Assembly (NCBI RefSeq): GCF_001298445.1
Contig: NZ_CP012036.1
Span: forward strand, 4,140,092 to 4,204,091
Reading direction: 5' to 3'
DNA length: 64,000 nt
From: Nostoc piscinale CENA21
GTDB taxonomy: Bacteria; Cyanobacteriota; Cyanobacteriia; Cyanobacteriales; Nostocaceae
The translations under genes and the position numbers were made by a program. The notes beneath the pieces were generated by a model. It saw only the letters and a program-made list of their open reading frames with translations. It did not search any database and was not told the DNA's origin. Shown one piece after another: positions 7,733-16,656 of this stretch (positions are counted from its first letter, which is position 1; each line of letters begins with the position of its first letter).

Positions 7733-9412
7733 TTAAATTCCGTGGCTTTTACCAATTACCCAATGTCTGCGGAAAAATCGGGCTAAGGCTGATTCTTCTA
7801 GGGATAAATAGATAGGTCTACCGTGGGGACAGGTACGGGGGTTACGGGTGCGTTGCCATTGGTCTAACAGTGTTTGCATTTCTGGTAGGTTCAGTGGTGT
7901 ACCGTTACGAATGGCGGTGCGACAAGCGACCGCAACTTGCGCCGTTTGTAAGTCTCCGCCCCAACTAAGTTCTAAAATGGCTTCTGCACAGTCTTCTCGT
8001 TGTTGCAAAAGTGCGGGTATATTCCGAACAGCCCAAAGTTGTTCGCCAAAGGTTTCTATATCTAAACCAATGCGTTGCAGTTGTGAAACTTGTGCGGGTG
8101 ACAGTTGATAAAGAATAATCGAAGGTTCCACAGGAACGAGTTGCCAATTATCACAGATTTGTTCGTACAAAACTCGCTCGTGGGCAATATGTTGTTCTAC
8201 TAACCACATACCACCAGGATGTTCAGCCACAATGTAAGTGTTGCTTACTTGGGCTACTGCTTTGAGAGTGTGCTGAGTGCCTTCTATTTTAGGATGATTG
8301 GGATTAAATTTATAACCGCCTTTTTCTTCTGCGGCTTTGAGTAATTTGCTGACTCTGGTTGTTTGGACAGCTTCTTTAAAGTTCGCATCTTCAATGCGGA
8401 GTGCTTGGTCAATTGCTTGGGTGATTTGCTCTTGCCAATAGTTTAATTCATTCAGATAGATTTCCGTTTTGGCTGGGTTGCGATTCCAGTTAATTTGGTC
8501 GGGAGAAATTTCTAGATGTAATAAACAAATAGGATAGCGATCGCGTGGTAAAGTCCGATGAAACGCTGACAAAATAGTTTGCTCAAGTTCTGGCGATTTT
8601 ACCATTCTGCCATTCACAGCGATTCGCACCCAGTCTGGTCGATGGCGATGACACCTGTCTGGGAGTCCTACTACTAGGGAGAGTTGGGAGTTGGGAGTGG
8701 GGAGTTGGGGGTTGGGAGGGTGGGGAATTTCGAGTTTCAGTTCTTGTAAATCACCTTGGCGGACTTGGGGTAAAATTTGCGGCAGTAGTTGTCCAGTGGT
8801 GGCGGCGGGAGAAATGGTGAACCAGATGCGGTCATTTTGCCACAGTTGCCATGTTACTTGCGGATGACACAAAGCAATTTGATAAATTGTGGCTTGCACA
8901 GCTTTCATTTGCTGTGCTGCACTGGGTAAACCTTGGCGGCGAGATGGGCAATTACCAAACAGATTAGAAACTGTAACTACTGTACCAGGTGCGATCGCTG
9001 TTGCTTCTACTGTTTGTGCTTTACCATCATCACCATAAACCACCCGCCACCCCAAATTACCATCAGCAGGACGACTCAAAATTTCTAACTCTGCCAAAGT
9101 CGTCAAGCTGTGCAACGCTTCACCCCGAAATCCCAAGCTGTTAATTTTCCATAAATCATCACTAGAGCGAATTTTACTCGTACTATGGGCTGTGGCAGCT
9201 TGTTGCAAGTCTTCCAGGTTCATCCCACAGCCATTGTCAGCTACACGAATGCGCCATTGTTGTGGCCATAAATAAACCACAATCCTCGTTGCACCTGCAT
9301 CTAGAGAATTTTCCACCAATTCCCTCACAGCAGATGCCAAGGAGTCTATCACCTCACCAGCTGTAATGAGATATACGACTTCGGTTGGTAAAGCTTGAAT
9401 AGTAGATGCCAT
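7733..9412 (-). CDS. mutL: DNA mismatch repair protein MutL
   Basis: The protein has 559 residues. The N-terminal GHKL ATPase is clear: ELVENSLDAGAT near residue 33, DNGCGM near 60, and GFRGEALHSL near 95. The C-terminal dimerisation domain keeps the endonuclease-type motifs: EQHIAHERVLYE (a variant of DQHA-X2-E-X4-E), ACRTAIRNG, CPHGRP and an FRR near the end. This points to a nicking MutL of the kind found in bacteria without MutH. It couples mismatch recognition by MutS to strand removal. A Pro/Gln/Asn-rich linker (PHPPNPQLPTPNSQ, near residue 235) is an unusually repetitive insertion. Confidence 0.95.
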   Translation of the reverse strand: MASTIQALPTEVVYLITAGEVIDSLASAVRELVENSLDAGATRIVVYLWPQQWRIRVADNGCGMNLEDLQQAATAHSTSKIRSSDDLWKINSLGFRGEALHSLTTLAELEILSRPADGNLGWRVVYGDDGKAQTVEATAIAPGTVVTVSNLFGNCPSRRQGLPSAAQQMKAVQATIYQIALCHPQVTWQLWQNDRIWFTISPAATTGQLLPQILPQVRQGDLQELKLEIPHPPNPQLPTPNSQLSLVVGLPDRCHRHRPDWVRIAVNGRMVKSPELEQTILSAFHRTLPRDRYPICLLHLEISPDQINWNRNPAKTEIYLNELNYWQEQITQAIDQALRIEDANFKEAVQTTRVSKLLKAAEEKGGYKFNPNHPKIEGTQHTLKAVAQVSNTYIVAEHPGGMWLVEQHIAHERVLYEQICDNWQLVPVEPSIILYQLSPAQVSQLQRIGLDIETFGEQLWAVRNIPALLQQREDCAEAILELSWGGDLQTAQVAVACRTAIRNGTPLNLPEMQTLLDQWQRTRNPRTCPHGRPIYLSLEESALARFFRRHWVIGKSHGI

Positions 9413-9694
9413 AAATTACAGTTTAGGCTAGTAGGCAACTCTTGTGCAGGAAAAATTACAACCTGTATAAGTCTGCTAGAACTTACGCAAAAAAACGAAG
9501 AACTAAGGTTTTAGAGTAGGGTTTAGGGGTATGAGGGTGTAAGGGTGTATGTATTCAAAACCCTTTCACCCCATACCCTTTCACCCCTACACCCCATCTC
9601 CACAATTCTGGTGCATAAGTCCTGATCATGAACACCGGATGCTAAACACCTACACTAAAAGAAGGGATTTTAAAATCTGAGGAAGGTGACTAGA

Positions 9695-11840
9695 GTGAAC
9701 AGCAAGAATCAATTTGTTTTAGCATTAGTCTTGAAAAGTGCGATCGCATTTTCACCCTTGCTGCTGTCTACTGGTGTGGCTAGTGGACAAACTACACCAC
9801 CCATCACCAAAGAACAAACTATCGCGCAAGTTCTCTCTAATCAAGAACGCGCAGAATTAAACCAACTGCGAAAGCAAGTACCATCTAATGGCATTTCGAC
9901 AACTATCTTACTCAATCTTTGGCTAGTAATCTTAAGTTTATTTCCTGTAGCTGTAATTGCTTTATTTTGGTTATTACGGCGGGTAGCCATTCGGGAAATT
10001 GTTGATAAAGCAATGGGACAACTACAAGGCATCGAAAATTTGCAAAATCAAATAGTTATTGTTAAGCAAGAAGCAGAAAATTTAATTCAAGAAGTCAAGA
10101 AAATAAACCGAGAATTAGAAAATGAATCGGAAACTCTCAAGCAGAATATACAGCAAGAACAAGAAAATTTATCTAATTTTCAATCTGAAATCCTGCAATC
10201 AAAGCATAAGATTTTATCAGGTTTAGAAGTAGAAATAAAAGACTTGCAAAATCATCTAGAGAATTTAGAATCTGAATTTAATCAGCAATTACAACAATTT
10301 CAGCTAACTGCTCAACAAAAAACGCGATACAAGTTTAGAAAATATCGGCAACTTAGAATCTGATTTTGCTTCACATATTGCAGATATCAAAATAGGCACT
10401 GAAAAACACAAGCATTTAACTTGGGAATATTTAGAAAAATCTAAAAATGAACTACTTGATAAAATTTCTAATTTGCAAGCTGATTTTCAACAACAAAAAG
10501 ATAATTTGATTGTTGATTTATTAAAATCTCAGACAGAATTTATCTCGGAATTAGCGGGAATTAGAGTGGATGTTGAACAACAAAAAGATAGAACCAAAAA
10601 TAATATAGCAGAATTAGAAAATAGCTTTAATTTGCATATATCTAGCTTACACTCTGTAACTCAGCAGCAAAAAGACGACTTACTAGCGGAATTGGTAAGA
10701 ATTCAACAAGAATTTATCTTAGAGTTGGCGGGAATTAGAGTCAATGCTGAACAGCAAAAAGATAGGACATTGGATAACATTAGAGAACTATTCAATAGTT
10801 TAACTGCTCAACTTTCTGGTTTACCATTGGAGTATGAGCAACAAAAGCAGGTATTACTAGAAAATTTAGAAAAAATCCAAACAGCAGCACAGTTAGATAT
10901 TAGCAACCGTAAAGATTTAATTATCGAAAATCTGGAAAAATCTGGTTTAGAGTTTACGGAACAATTTTCAGAACTGCAAGTAAATGCTCAAAAACAAAAG
11001 TTATTTATTCTCGAAAAGCTGGAAAAATTAGAAACTGAATTTGTGTCTCAACTTTCAGAGTTACAATTAGATGCTCAACAACGTAAAGAGTTAATTCTCC
11101 AAGAAATTACAGAGTCAAAAACAACGCAAACTCAAGCACCACAAGTTTCAGTAGAGGCTGATATCCAACAAGGTGAGGATTTATTTGCCCAAAAGCAATA
11201 TGAAGCAGCGATCGCCTTTTACAATCAAGCAATAAAAATCCAGCCGGAGAATGCCACCACTTGGTTAAAACATGGTTTGACTTTAGCAAGAATGAAGCGT
11301 TATCAAGATGCGATCGCTTCTTATGAGCAGGCTATCAAACTTCAACCAGATTATCATCAAGCGTGGTGCGATCGCGGCGTGGCTTTTGGTAATCTCCGTC
11401 AACATAAGCAAGCTTTTGCTTGTTTTAATAAAGCCACAAAAATTAAACCCGATGATGTAACTGCTTGGTTAAATCGGGGTTTATCTCTCATAGAATTAGA
11501 AGAATATGAAGAAGCATTGGCTTCATTTGATCAAGCAATTAAATTACAACCCAACTCGCCCAAAATCTGGGATAAACGCGGTTACACTCTGGTAAGATTG
11601 GGCATGGATGACGATGCGATCGCCGCATTTAATAAAGCCTTAGAACTTAAACCAGATTACGCAATTTCTTATTATAATAAAGCAGCTTGTTATGCTCTCC
11701 AAAAGCAAGCCCAATTAGCGATTGAATGTCTCCAACAGGCAATAGAAATTAATCCCAGATATAAAGAAGATGCTGCAAATGATATCGACTTTGATGAAAT
11801 CGCTAAAAATGAGCGTTTTCAACAGTTAATTGCTGATTAA
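9695..11840 (+). pseudogene. Membrane-anchored coiled-coil/TPR protein (one frameshift)
   Basis: Two frames (ending at 10363 and starting before 10473) form one 714-residue protein if one A is removed from the run at 10317-10322. I place the start at GTG 9695, because GGAAGG at 9681-9686 is well spaced for it but abuts the GTG at 9686. The order is: signal-like hydrophobic segment (residues 10-30), a membrane span near 70-90, a long coiled coil (about 110-480), and six or so TPRs (about 485-700; LKHGLTLARMKRYQDAIASY and relatives). The coiled coil contains 29-residue repeats beginning QQKD or similar. TPRs mediate protein contacts; the specific role is unknown. Only the frameshift, probably artefactual, breaks it. 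Confidence 0.8.
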
Positions 11841-12235
11841 GTATTTGCCATTAAAGGCATTAATCATACGGCACTAATCACAACAGGCCAGCGTAGTTGC
11901 ATCCACTTGATTTTTAAATTTTTTTAGCATTGGGTAACTTCTAAGTATTTTTGCTCTCAGATTGCTTTGCAAAATACCTAATAAATTTAGACTTAACAAA
12001 ATAGCCTGTCAAGTTAACCAGACTACAATAAATGCAAATATTAGCTACGCACCTCGTCAGAATTTAGATGTTTTCTCTTAGCAATACAAATGAAACTCAG
12101 AGAAAAAATTGATGATAGATGTCAATGCTAAATATGTAATACTTAGTATAAAGATTGTTAGTAAAACTAACTATTGGCTGGTTACAGTCAGGTAATTTTT
12201 CCCCTTAAAACATCAGACCAAAACCAGATATCAAG
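11841..12235. other. Intergenic region without visible gene
   Basis: About 395 bases of AT-rich sequence between the TPR protein and the dienelactone hydrolase gene. I see no ORF with a ribosome site and no strong hairpin; it presumably carries the promoter of the hydrolase gene. Confidence 0.5.
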
Positions 12236-13072
12236 ATGATGAAAGAAATATCACGTCGCCAATTTATCACCACTGCCACTTTAACGACAGGCTTTGTTGT
12301 AGCAGTGCAGCCTGTGTTTGCTAAAGTAATTACCACCGATAGCAAGGGCTTAACTGCTGGTGCTGTGAAAATTCCGGTTAAAGATGGCGAAATTCCTGCT
12401 TATAGAGCCGTACCCAAAACGGGGAAAAATTTCCCAGTGGTTTTGGTAATTCAAGAAATTTTTGGTGTCCATGAGCATATTCAAGATGTTTGTCGTCGCT
12501 TTGCCAAGTTGGGATATTTAGCGATCGCACCAGAATTATTTGTGCGTCAAGGTGATGTGTCAAAATTAAGCAATATAGACGAAATCCGTCAGGTAGTGGC
12601 TAAAGTTCCTGATGCACAGGTACTATCCGACCTAGATGCAACAGTCAACTGGGCAGTAAAATCAGCTAAGGGAAATGCTAAAAGAATCGGAATTACAGGC
12701 TTTTGCTGGGGTGGTAGGATCACATGGCTCTATGCTGCACATAATCCCCAAATCAAAGCAGGTGTAGCGTGGTATGGCAGACTTGTGGGTAATTCTACAG
12801 AACTCACACCCCAACATCCCGTTGATATTGCTTCCACATTAAAAGTACCTGTCCTGGGACTATACGGCGGTAAAGATACAGGCATACCTGTAGATACAGT
12901 AGAACAAATGCGCGATCGCCTCAAATCCAGTAACAGCAAATCTCAAATTATCATCTACCCAGATGCACCCCACGCCTTTTTTGCAGATTATCGCCCATCT
13001 TACCGCGAACAAGAAGCGAAAGAAGGCTGGCAAAAACTCCAAGCATGGTTTAAGCAACATGGCGTGTCATAA
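12236..13072 (+). CDS. Dienelactone hydrolase family protein, Tat-exported
   Basis: The protein has 278 residues, starting MMKEISRRQFITT, a twin-arginine signal followed by a hydrophobic segment and an AxA-like end near residue 30, so it is probably exported to the periplasm folded. The mature part has the DLH triad: nucleophile Cys in GFCWGG (near 160), Asp in GGKDTGIP (near 212) and His in PDAPHAFF (near 243). DLH enzymes hydrolyse lactone or ester bonds; the natural substrate here is unknown. Two adjacent ATG codons could each start the protein; the second still keeps the Tat motif. Confidence 0.88.
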   Translation: MMKEISRRQFITTATLTTGFVVAVQPVFAKVITTDSKGLTAGAVKIPVKDGEIPAYRAVPKTGKNFPVVLVIQEIFGVHEHIQDVCRRFAKLGYLAIAPELFVRQGDVSKLSNIDEIRQVVAKVPDAQVLSDLDATVNWAVKSAKGNAKRIGITGFCWGGRITWLYAAHNPQIKAGVAWYGRLVGNSTELTPQHPVDIASTLKVPVLGLYGGKDTGIPVDTVEQMRDRLKSSNSKSQIIIYPDAPHAFFADYRPSYREQEAKEGWQKLQAWFKQHGVS

Positions 13073-13244
13073 GTAAGTGGGTGGGAAAATTTATCGTTAG
13101 TGAAGGCAGAAGGCAGAGGGGAAGAGGTTTTTAAGATCATTCACTTTTATTTACATAGTTGGGTTTATTTGTGACTACCTGCTTATCTTGTGCAGCCAAA
13201 AACTCATCATTAAACTTGCAAAAGAGCAATTGAGAGGTTGAAAG

Positions 13245-14033
13245 ATGAAAAAGTCCAATTACTACGACAATATTGCACCAATCTATGACCAAACACGTTG
13301 GTTATCAGAAACAATAGCAGAAGAAGTAGCGGACTTTATTCTTCAACTTGTTTGTGCCACACCTGAGACATCTTTTTTAGAGCCTGGTGTCGGCACAGGA
13401 TTAAATATTATTCCCCTCGTCAAACGAGGCTATCCTGTAACAGGAATTGATATCTCAGCAGAAATGCTAAATCAGTGTCGTCAAAAATTAAATGGTACTC
13501 CTGATAATTTGCGATTGATTCAAGCGGATGCGTCACAATTACCATTTTCAGATAACAGTTTTGATGTTGTATTAACTGTTCATATACTCCATACGGTTGC
13601 TGATTGGAGAGCATTTTTAGATGAAATTGAGCGAGTGCTAAAGCCAGGAGGTTTTTATCTCAATTGTCAATGGATTACTCCCCCAGCTAGAAGAGAATTT
13701 GAAAGCAATTTCCAAAGAATCCTATCTAAGTATGAAGCATCAAAACCAATTTCTACAGCAAAACAACCAATAGATGTAGAAGGATATTTACATCAAAAAG
13801 GTTATATTTCCAATTATTCAGTAGCTAAAGAATGGTTAGTCAGCAATACAATTGATGATCTAATCAGTTTTTTTCAATCACGAGCCTACGGTTTATGTTG
13901 GGGATTAGCAGATGATCAATATCATTTAGCTATCAACGAGTTGAAAGAATTTTGTCTCAATTATTATGGTTCTTTAGACAAAATTTTATCTTCTCCAGCA
14001 AAGTTTGAAATCTGGGCTTACAGAAAAGTATGA
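13245..14033 (+). CDS. Class I SAM-dependent methyltransferase
   Basis: The protein has 262 residues, with the methyltransferase core in order: motif I FLEPGVGTGLN (near 43), an acidic residue at GIDISAEML (near 66), motif II ADASQLPFSDNSFDVVL (near 93), and motif III RVLKPGG (near 128). This matches the UbiE/Methyltransf_11 style. The acceptor cannot be read from sequence. GAGAGG lies eight bases before the ATG. It is followed after about 80 bases by a same-strand SDR gene, so the two may be co-transcribed. Confidence 0.88.
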   Translation: MKKSNYYDNIAPIYDQTRWLSETIAEEVADFILQLVCATPETSFLEPGVGTGLNIIPLVKRGYPVTGIDISAEMLNQCRQKLNGTPDNLRLIQADASQLPFSDNSFDVVLTVHILHTVADWRAFLDEIERVLKPGGFYLNCQWITPPARREFESNFQRILSKYEASKPISTAKQPIDVEGYLHQKGYISNYSVAKEWLVSNTIDDLISFFQSRAYGLCWGLADDQYHLAINELKEFCLNYYGSLDKILSSPAKFEIWAYRKV

Positions 14034-14114
14034 AATTATGCCGAAATTAGCTGAATTAGCAAGATAAAAACTAGTAAATTAAACTTGCAATCTAAATTGG
14101 GAGAAATCAACTCA

Positions 14115-14804
14115 ATGACAACCACTGCATTAATTGTTGGTGCTGGTAATGGACTGAGTGCATCCCTAGCGCGTTTGTTCGCTGCTGAAGGGATGAGTGT
14201 TGCTTTAGCAGCACGGCAGATTGATAAACTGAGTACATTGTCTCAAGAGATTGGCGCAGTTAGTTTTGCCTGTGATGCTTCTCAACCAAGCGATGTCAAC
14301 CAACTGTTCAACAATGTAGAACAAAAGCTAGGAGCGCCAACCGTTGTAGTTTATAATCCGAGTTTGCGAGTTACAGGTAAGTTAGTTGACCTTGATCCTA
14401 GCGAGGTGGCTAAATCTCTGGAAATTACTGCTTACGGTGGTTTTTTGGTAGCACAAGCCGCCGCGAAACGGATGCTGAAATTAGGGGAAGGCGCAATTTT
14501 CTTTACAGGTGCGTCGGCTAGTGTCAAAGGTTATCCGCGTTCTGCGCCCTTTGCAATGGGTAAATTTGCTTTGCGGGGTTTAGTTCAAAGCATTGCGCGG
14601 GAACTAGCACCGCAGAATATTCATGTAGCGCACTTTATTATTGATGGAGTGATTCGTTCAGCAACACGTCAAGAAGCTCCTGATAAATCTGATAGTTTAC
14701 TAGATCCTGATGCGATCGCTCAAACTTATCTCAACATTCTCCGTCAACCCCGCAGTGCTTGGACATGGGAAGTCGAATTACGTCCTTGGGTGGAAACATT
14801 TTAG
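14115..14804 (+). CDS. Short-chain dehydrogenase/reductase (atypical)
   Basis: The start ATG at 14115 (after GGGAGAAAT) is preferred over a TTG 30 bases earlier. The nucleotide-binding loop reads GAGNGLSASLARLF near residue 8, and an NNV/NPS segment replaces the usual NNAG (VVYNPSLRV near residue 80). The catalytic region has Ser in TGASASVKG (near 137) and a PRSAPFAMGKFALRG segment where YxxxK is normally found, so the Tyr is replaced by Phe. This resembles the divergent SDRs seen in cyanobacteria and proteobacteria; activity without the canonical Tyr is uncertain. Confidence 0.8.
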   Translation: MTTTALIVGAGNGLSASLARLFAAEGMSVALAARQIDKLSTLSQEIGAVSFACDASQPSDVNQLFNNVEQKLGAPTVVVYNPSLRVTGKLVDLDPSEVAKSLEITAYGGFLVAQAAAKRMLKLGEGAIFFTGASASVKGYPRSAPFAMGKFALRGLVQSIARELAPQNIHVAHFIIDGVIRSATRQEAPDKSDSLLDPDAIAQTYLNILRQPRSAWTWEVELRPWVETF

Positions 14805-15200
14805 TAGGGTGAATGGACAGGTATCAGCCGCATCTACATAAAAAATCGAGTCAGGAAATCAGTTGGTACTATCGAAAATTTTCGAGACAGAGTTGATATA
14901 GCTATTCGTTTAATGTCCTAACCTATACTTCGATTGCTATATCAGTTTTCAATATAAGAACAAAAAAGACAAAGGAGACAAGGAGGCGAGGGGGACAAGG
15001 AATACATGGTAGACAAGGGAGAGAGATGTTTGGCAATCATTTAGAATTGCTATAGTCTTTCCTAGCTTGCTGATATACAAATTTATCTGCGTCCATCTGT
15101 GGTTAATTTAAGTCAGCATTTAAATGTAATCTCAAGAAACTCGTTACCTCTCTTGAGAAATGAGTTTGTAATTTAAATAAGATTACTACAGACAAAATAA

Positions 15201-15222
15201 AAAGTCCGCAGTTGCGGACTTT
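15201..15222 (-). terminator. Hairpin, terminator-like on minus strand
   Basis: Perfect dyad AAAGTCCGCA-GT-TGCGGACTTT. On the minus strand it is followed by TTTATTTTG, so it could end a minus-strand transcript. No gene is near, which makes an orphan RNA possible. Confidence 0.55.
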
Positions 15223-15555
15223 GGTTAGGCTTTCTGTCACTGTAATTGGCTACAATCATGTATCATGATGCTTTTATTTTTCCTTATTTATCATTAGCAA
15301 TCAAGCTTTTTAAGCTATATATCTAGACATTAAATCCGAAAAATTATCTTTAAATTTTCATTATTAATAGTCATTAAATCAGAGAAAATATAATTTTTGA
15401 TGATATTAGGTTTATTATCTACAAAATATGTATATCCTTATTTTTATTGGATAATAATATCATATCAATAACATTTTATAAAAAATCTTGCTAGACATAA
15501 GCCAAATAGTTAAGTCTATTGTAAACATTCACTTTGATTTTGCATCAATTATAAA

Positions 15556-15617
15556 TAAAGTAAAGGTGGTCAGGTTATCAGCCTAGGGGTTCCCAGCCCT
15601 AGGGTTTTACTTTTTTG
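15556..15617 (+). ncRNA. Candidate small RNA with intrinsic terminator
   Basis: A short segment after a possible -10 (TATAAA at 15550-15555) ends in the hairpin CCTAGGG / CCCTAGG (15582-15603) followed by TTTTACTTTTTT. It contains no ORF. The layout fits a ~50-60 nt terminator-ended sRNA in a long intergenic region. I cannot assign it to a known family. Confidence 0.4.
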
Positions 15618-15777
15618 GTGTAGTTCCAATTATTGATAAATTGATGTGCAGAACTAAAAATTTTCAACCACTCGTCAGATAGATGTAACTGAGCAAAATA
15701 CCATTTAAATTTATAAATATAAAACCAAGGGCGTTACGAATTTAGGGTGCAACTATCCTAATGAGCAACCAACAAAT

Positions 15778-15807
15778 ACACAGAGTAAATATAATTTTAC
15801 TCTGTGT
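15778..15807 (+). terminator. Hairpin ACACAGAGTAAA/TTTACTCTGTGT
   Basis: Twelve-base-pair perfect stem with a six-base AT loop, followed by a short T stretch (TTTATC). It could end a transcript begun after the 15617 terminator, or serve the convergent minus-strand carotenoid protein gene. Confidence 0.5.
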
Positions 15808-15945
15808 TTATCTATGACTGAGAATGGCTATAGCAATCTTATTTGAGATGTTAAGCAAAGAGACAAGGTAGAGATGCTGGTAAATCATTTAGGATTACAA
15901 ATATTAAGCTACAGCCCTGCTCACTATAGCTTAATATCTTCCTAA

Positions 15946-16437
15946 TTAAATTTCAGCGCCACCTTTAGGTTCAGCACCCATTGGAGAAACATAGTCGCGG
16001 AAAAGATTAATTTGCTGTTCAAAAGGTAATTCTTTAACTTGATTCAACAAAGTTTCGGCTGCTGAAGAAAGGCGATAAGCAGCAGGTACAGGAATAATTA
16101 CATTACCATCCATCCCTTGAGATAGACGATACCAAAATAAGAGTTTGGTAGTATCTCCTAAAGAACCATATTCTCTGCCAATTTGAGTATCTACTCGATT
16201 AATTAAGTCTCGCTGAACTTGTAGTTGTTCTTCATGACTTAATTCTTTGACTTGATTAAATAAACCTTCGGCAATTTCTGGAGAAACAGTACTAGCAGCA
16301 GGGGCAGCAGGAGTAACAGAGCCACCCATTTCTTTATAGATAAACCAGAACAAACCTAGTTGTTCATCTACATCTAATTTCCGCCAAGATTCAACACATT
16401 TACGAATGGTAGGGTCATTAGTTTGAGTGTAGGTCAT
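15946..16437 (-). CDS. Helical carotenoid protein (OCP N-terminal domain homologue)
   Basis: The 163 residues cover only the all-helical carotenoid-binding domain of the orange carotenoid protein, with no C-terminal NTF2-like domain. Family landmarks are LDVDEQLGLFWFIYKEMG (near 22-39), a NRVDTQIGREYGS segment (near 80-92), FWYRLSQGMDG (near 100-110) and IPVPAAYRLS (near 114-123). HCPs bind keto-carotenoids such as canthaxanthin; various paralogues quench singlet oxygen or interact with phycobilisomes. A CrtO-type ketolase that can supply such pigments is encoded at 45770. A Pro/Ala-rich linker joins the two halves as in OCP. No Shine-Dalgarno sequence is obvious. The HCP subclade cannot be fixed by eye. 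Confidence 0.88.
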   Translation of the reverse strand: MTYTQTNDPTIRKCVESWRKLDVDEQLGLFWFIYKEMGGSVTPAAPAASTVSPEIAEGLFNQVKELSHEEQLQVQRDLINRVDTQIGREYGSLGDTTKLLFWYRLSQGMDGNVIIPVPAAYRLSSAAETLLNQVKELPFEQQINLFRDYVSPMGAEPKGGAEI

Positions 16438-16656
16438 AACGATTTACTTGTGATTTATGTTGCCATTAGCCACCTTATCAAACACCTATTTCTGGTTTAA
16501 CCCCACTGAAGACAGATGTAGTTCAACCAAAAAGAATAATTCAAAAGTCAGAATTAAAAGAGAACAGGAAAATCCTCATAATTAAAATTATGGAAAAGGT
16601 AGAGACGTTGTATATAACATCTCTACAGATAAAAATATGAATTTAATCGAATTGAT

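Larger units (their letters stand above)
14805..15945. other. Long gene-free region with hairpins
   Basis: About 1.1 kb without a credible protein gene. It contains three strong inverted repeats (15201-15222, 15582-15603, 15778-15807), each beside T-rich sequence, which suggests short non-coding transcripts. The rest is AT-rich with lineage-typical AGGAGACAAGGAGGCGAG-like repeats near 14970-15010. Confidence 0.5.

Noticed and set aside
15519..15534. NtcA-like site before the candidate small RNA
   Set aside because: GTAAACATTCACTT matches only the GTA half of GTA-N8-TAC and the spacing to the -10 is not right.
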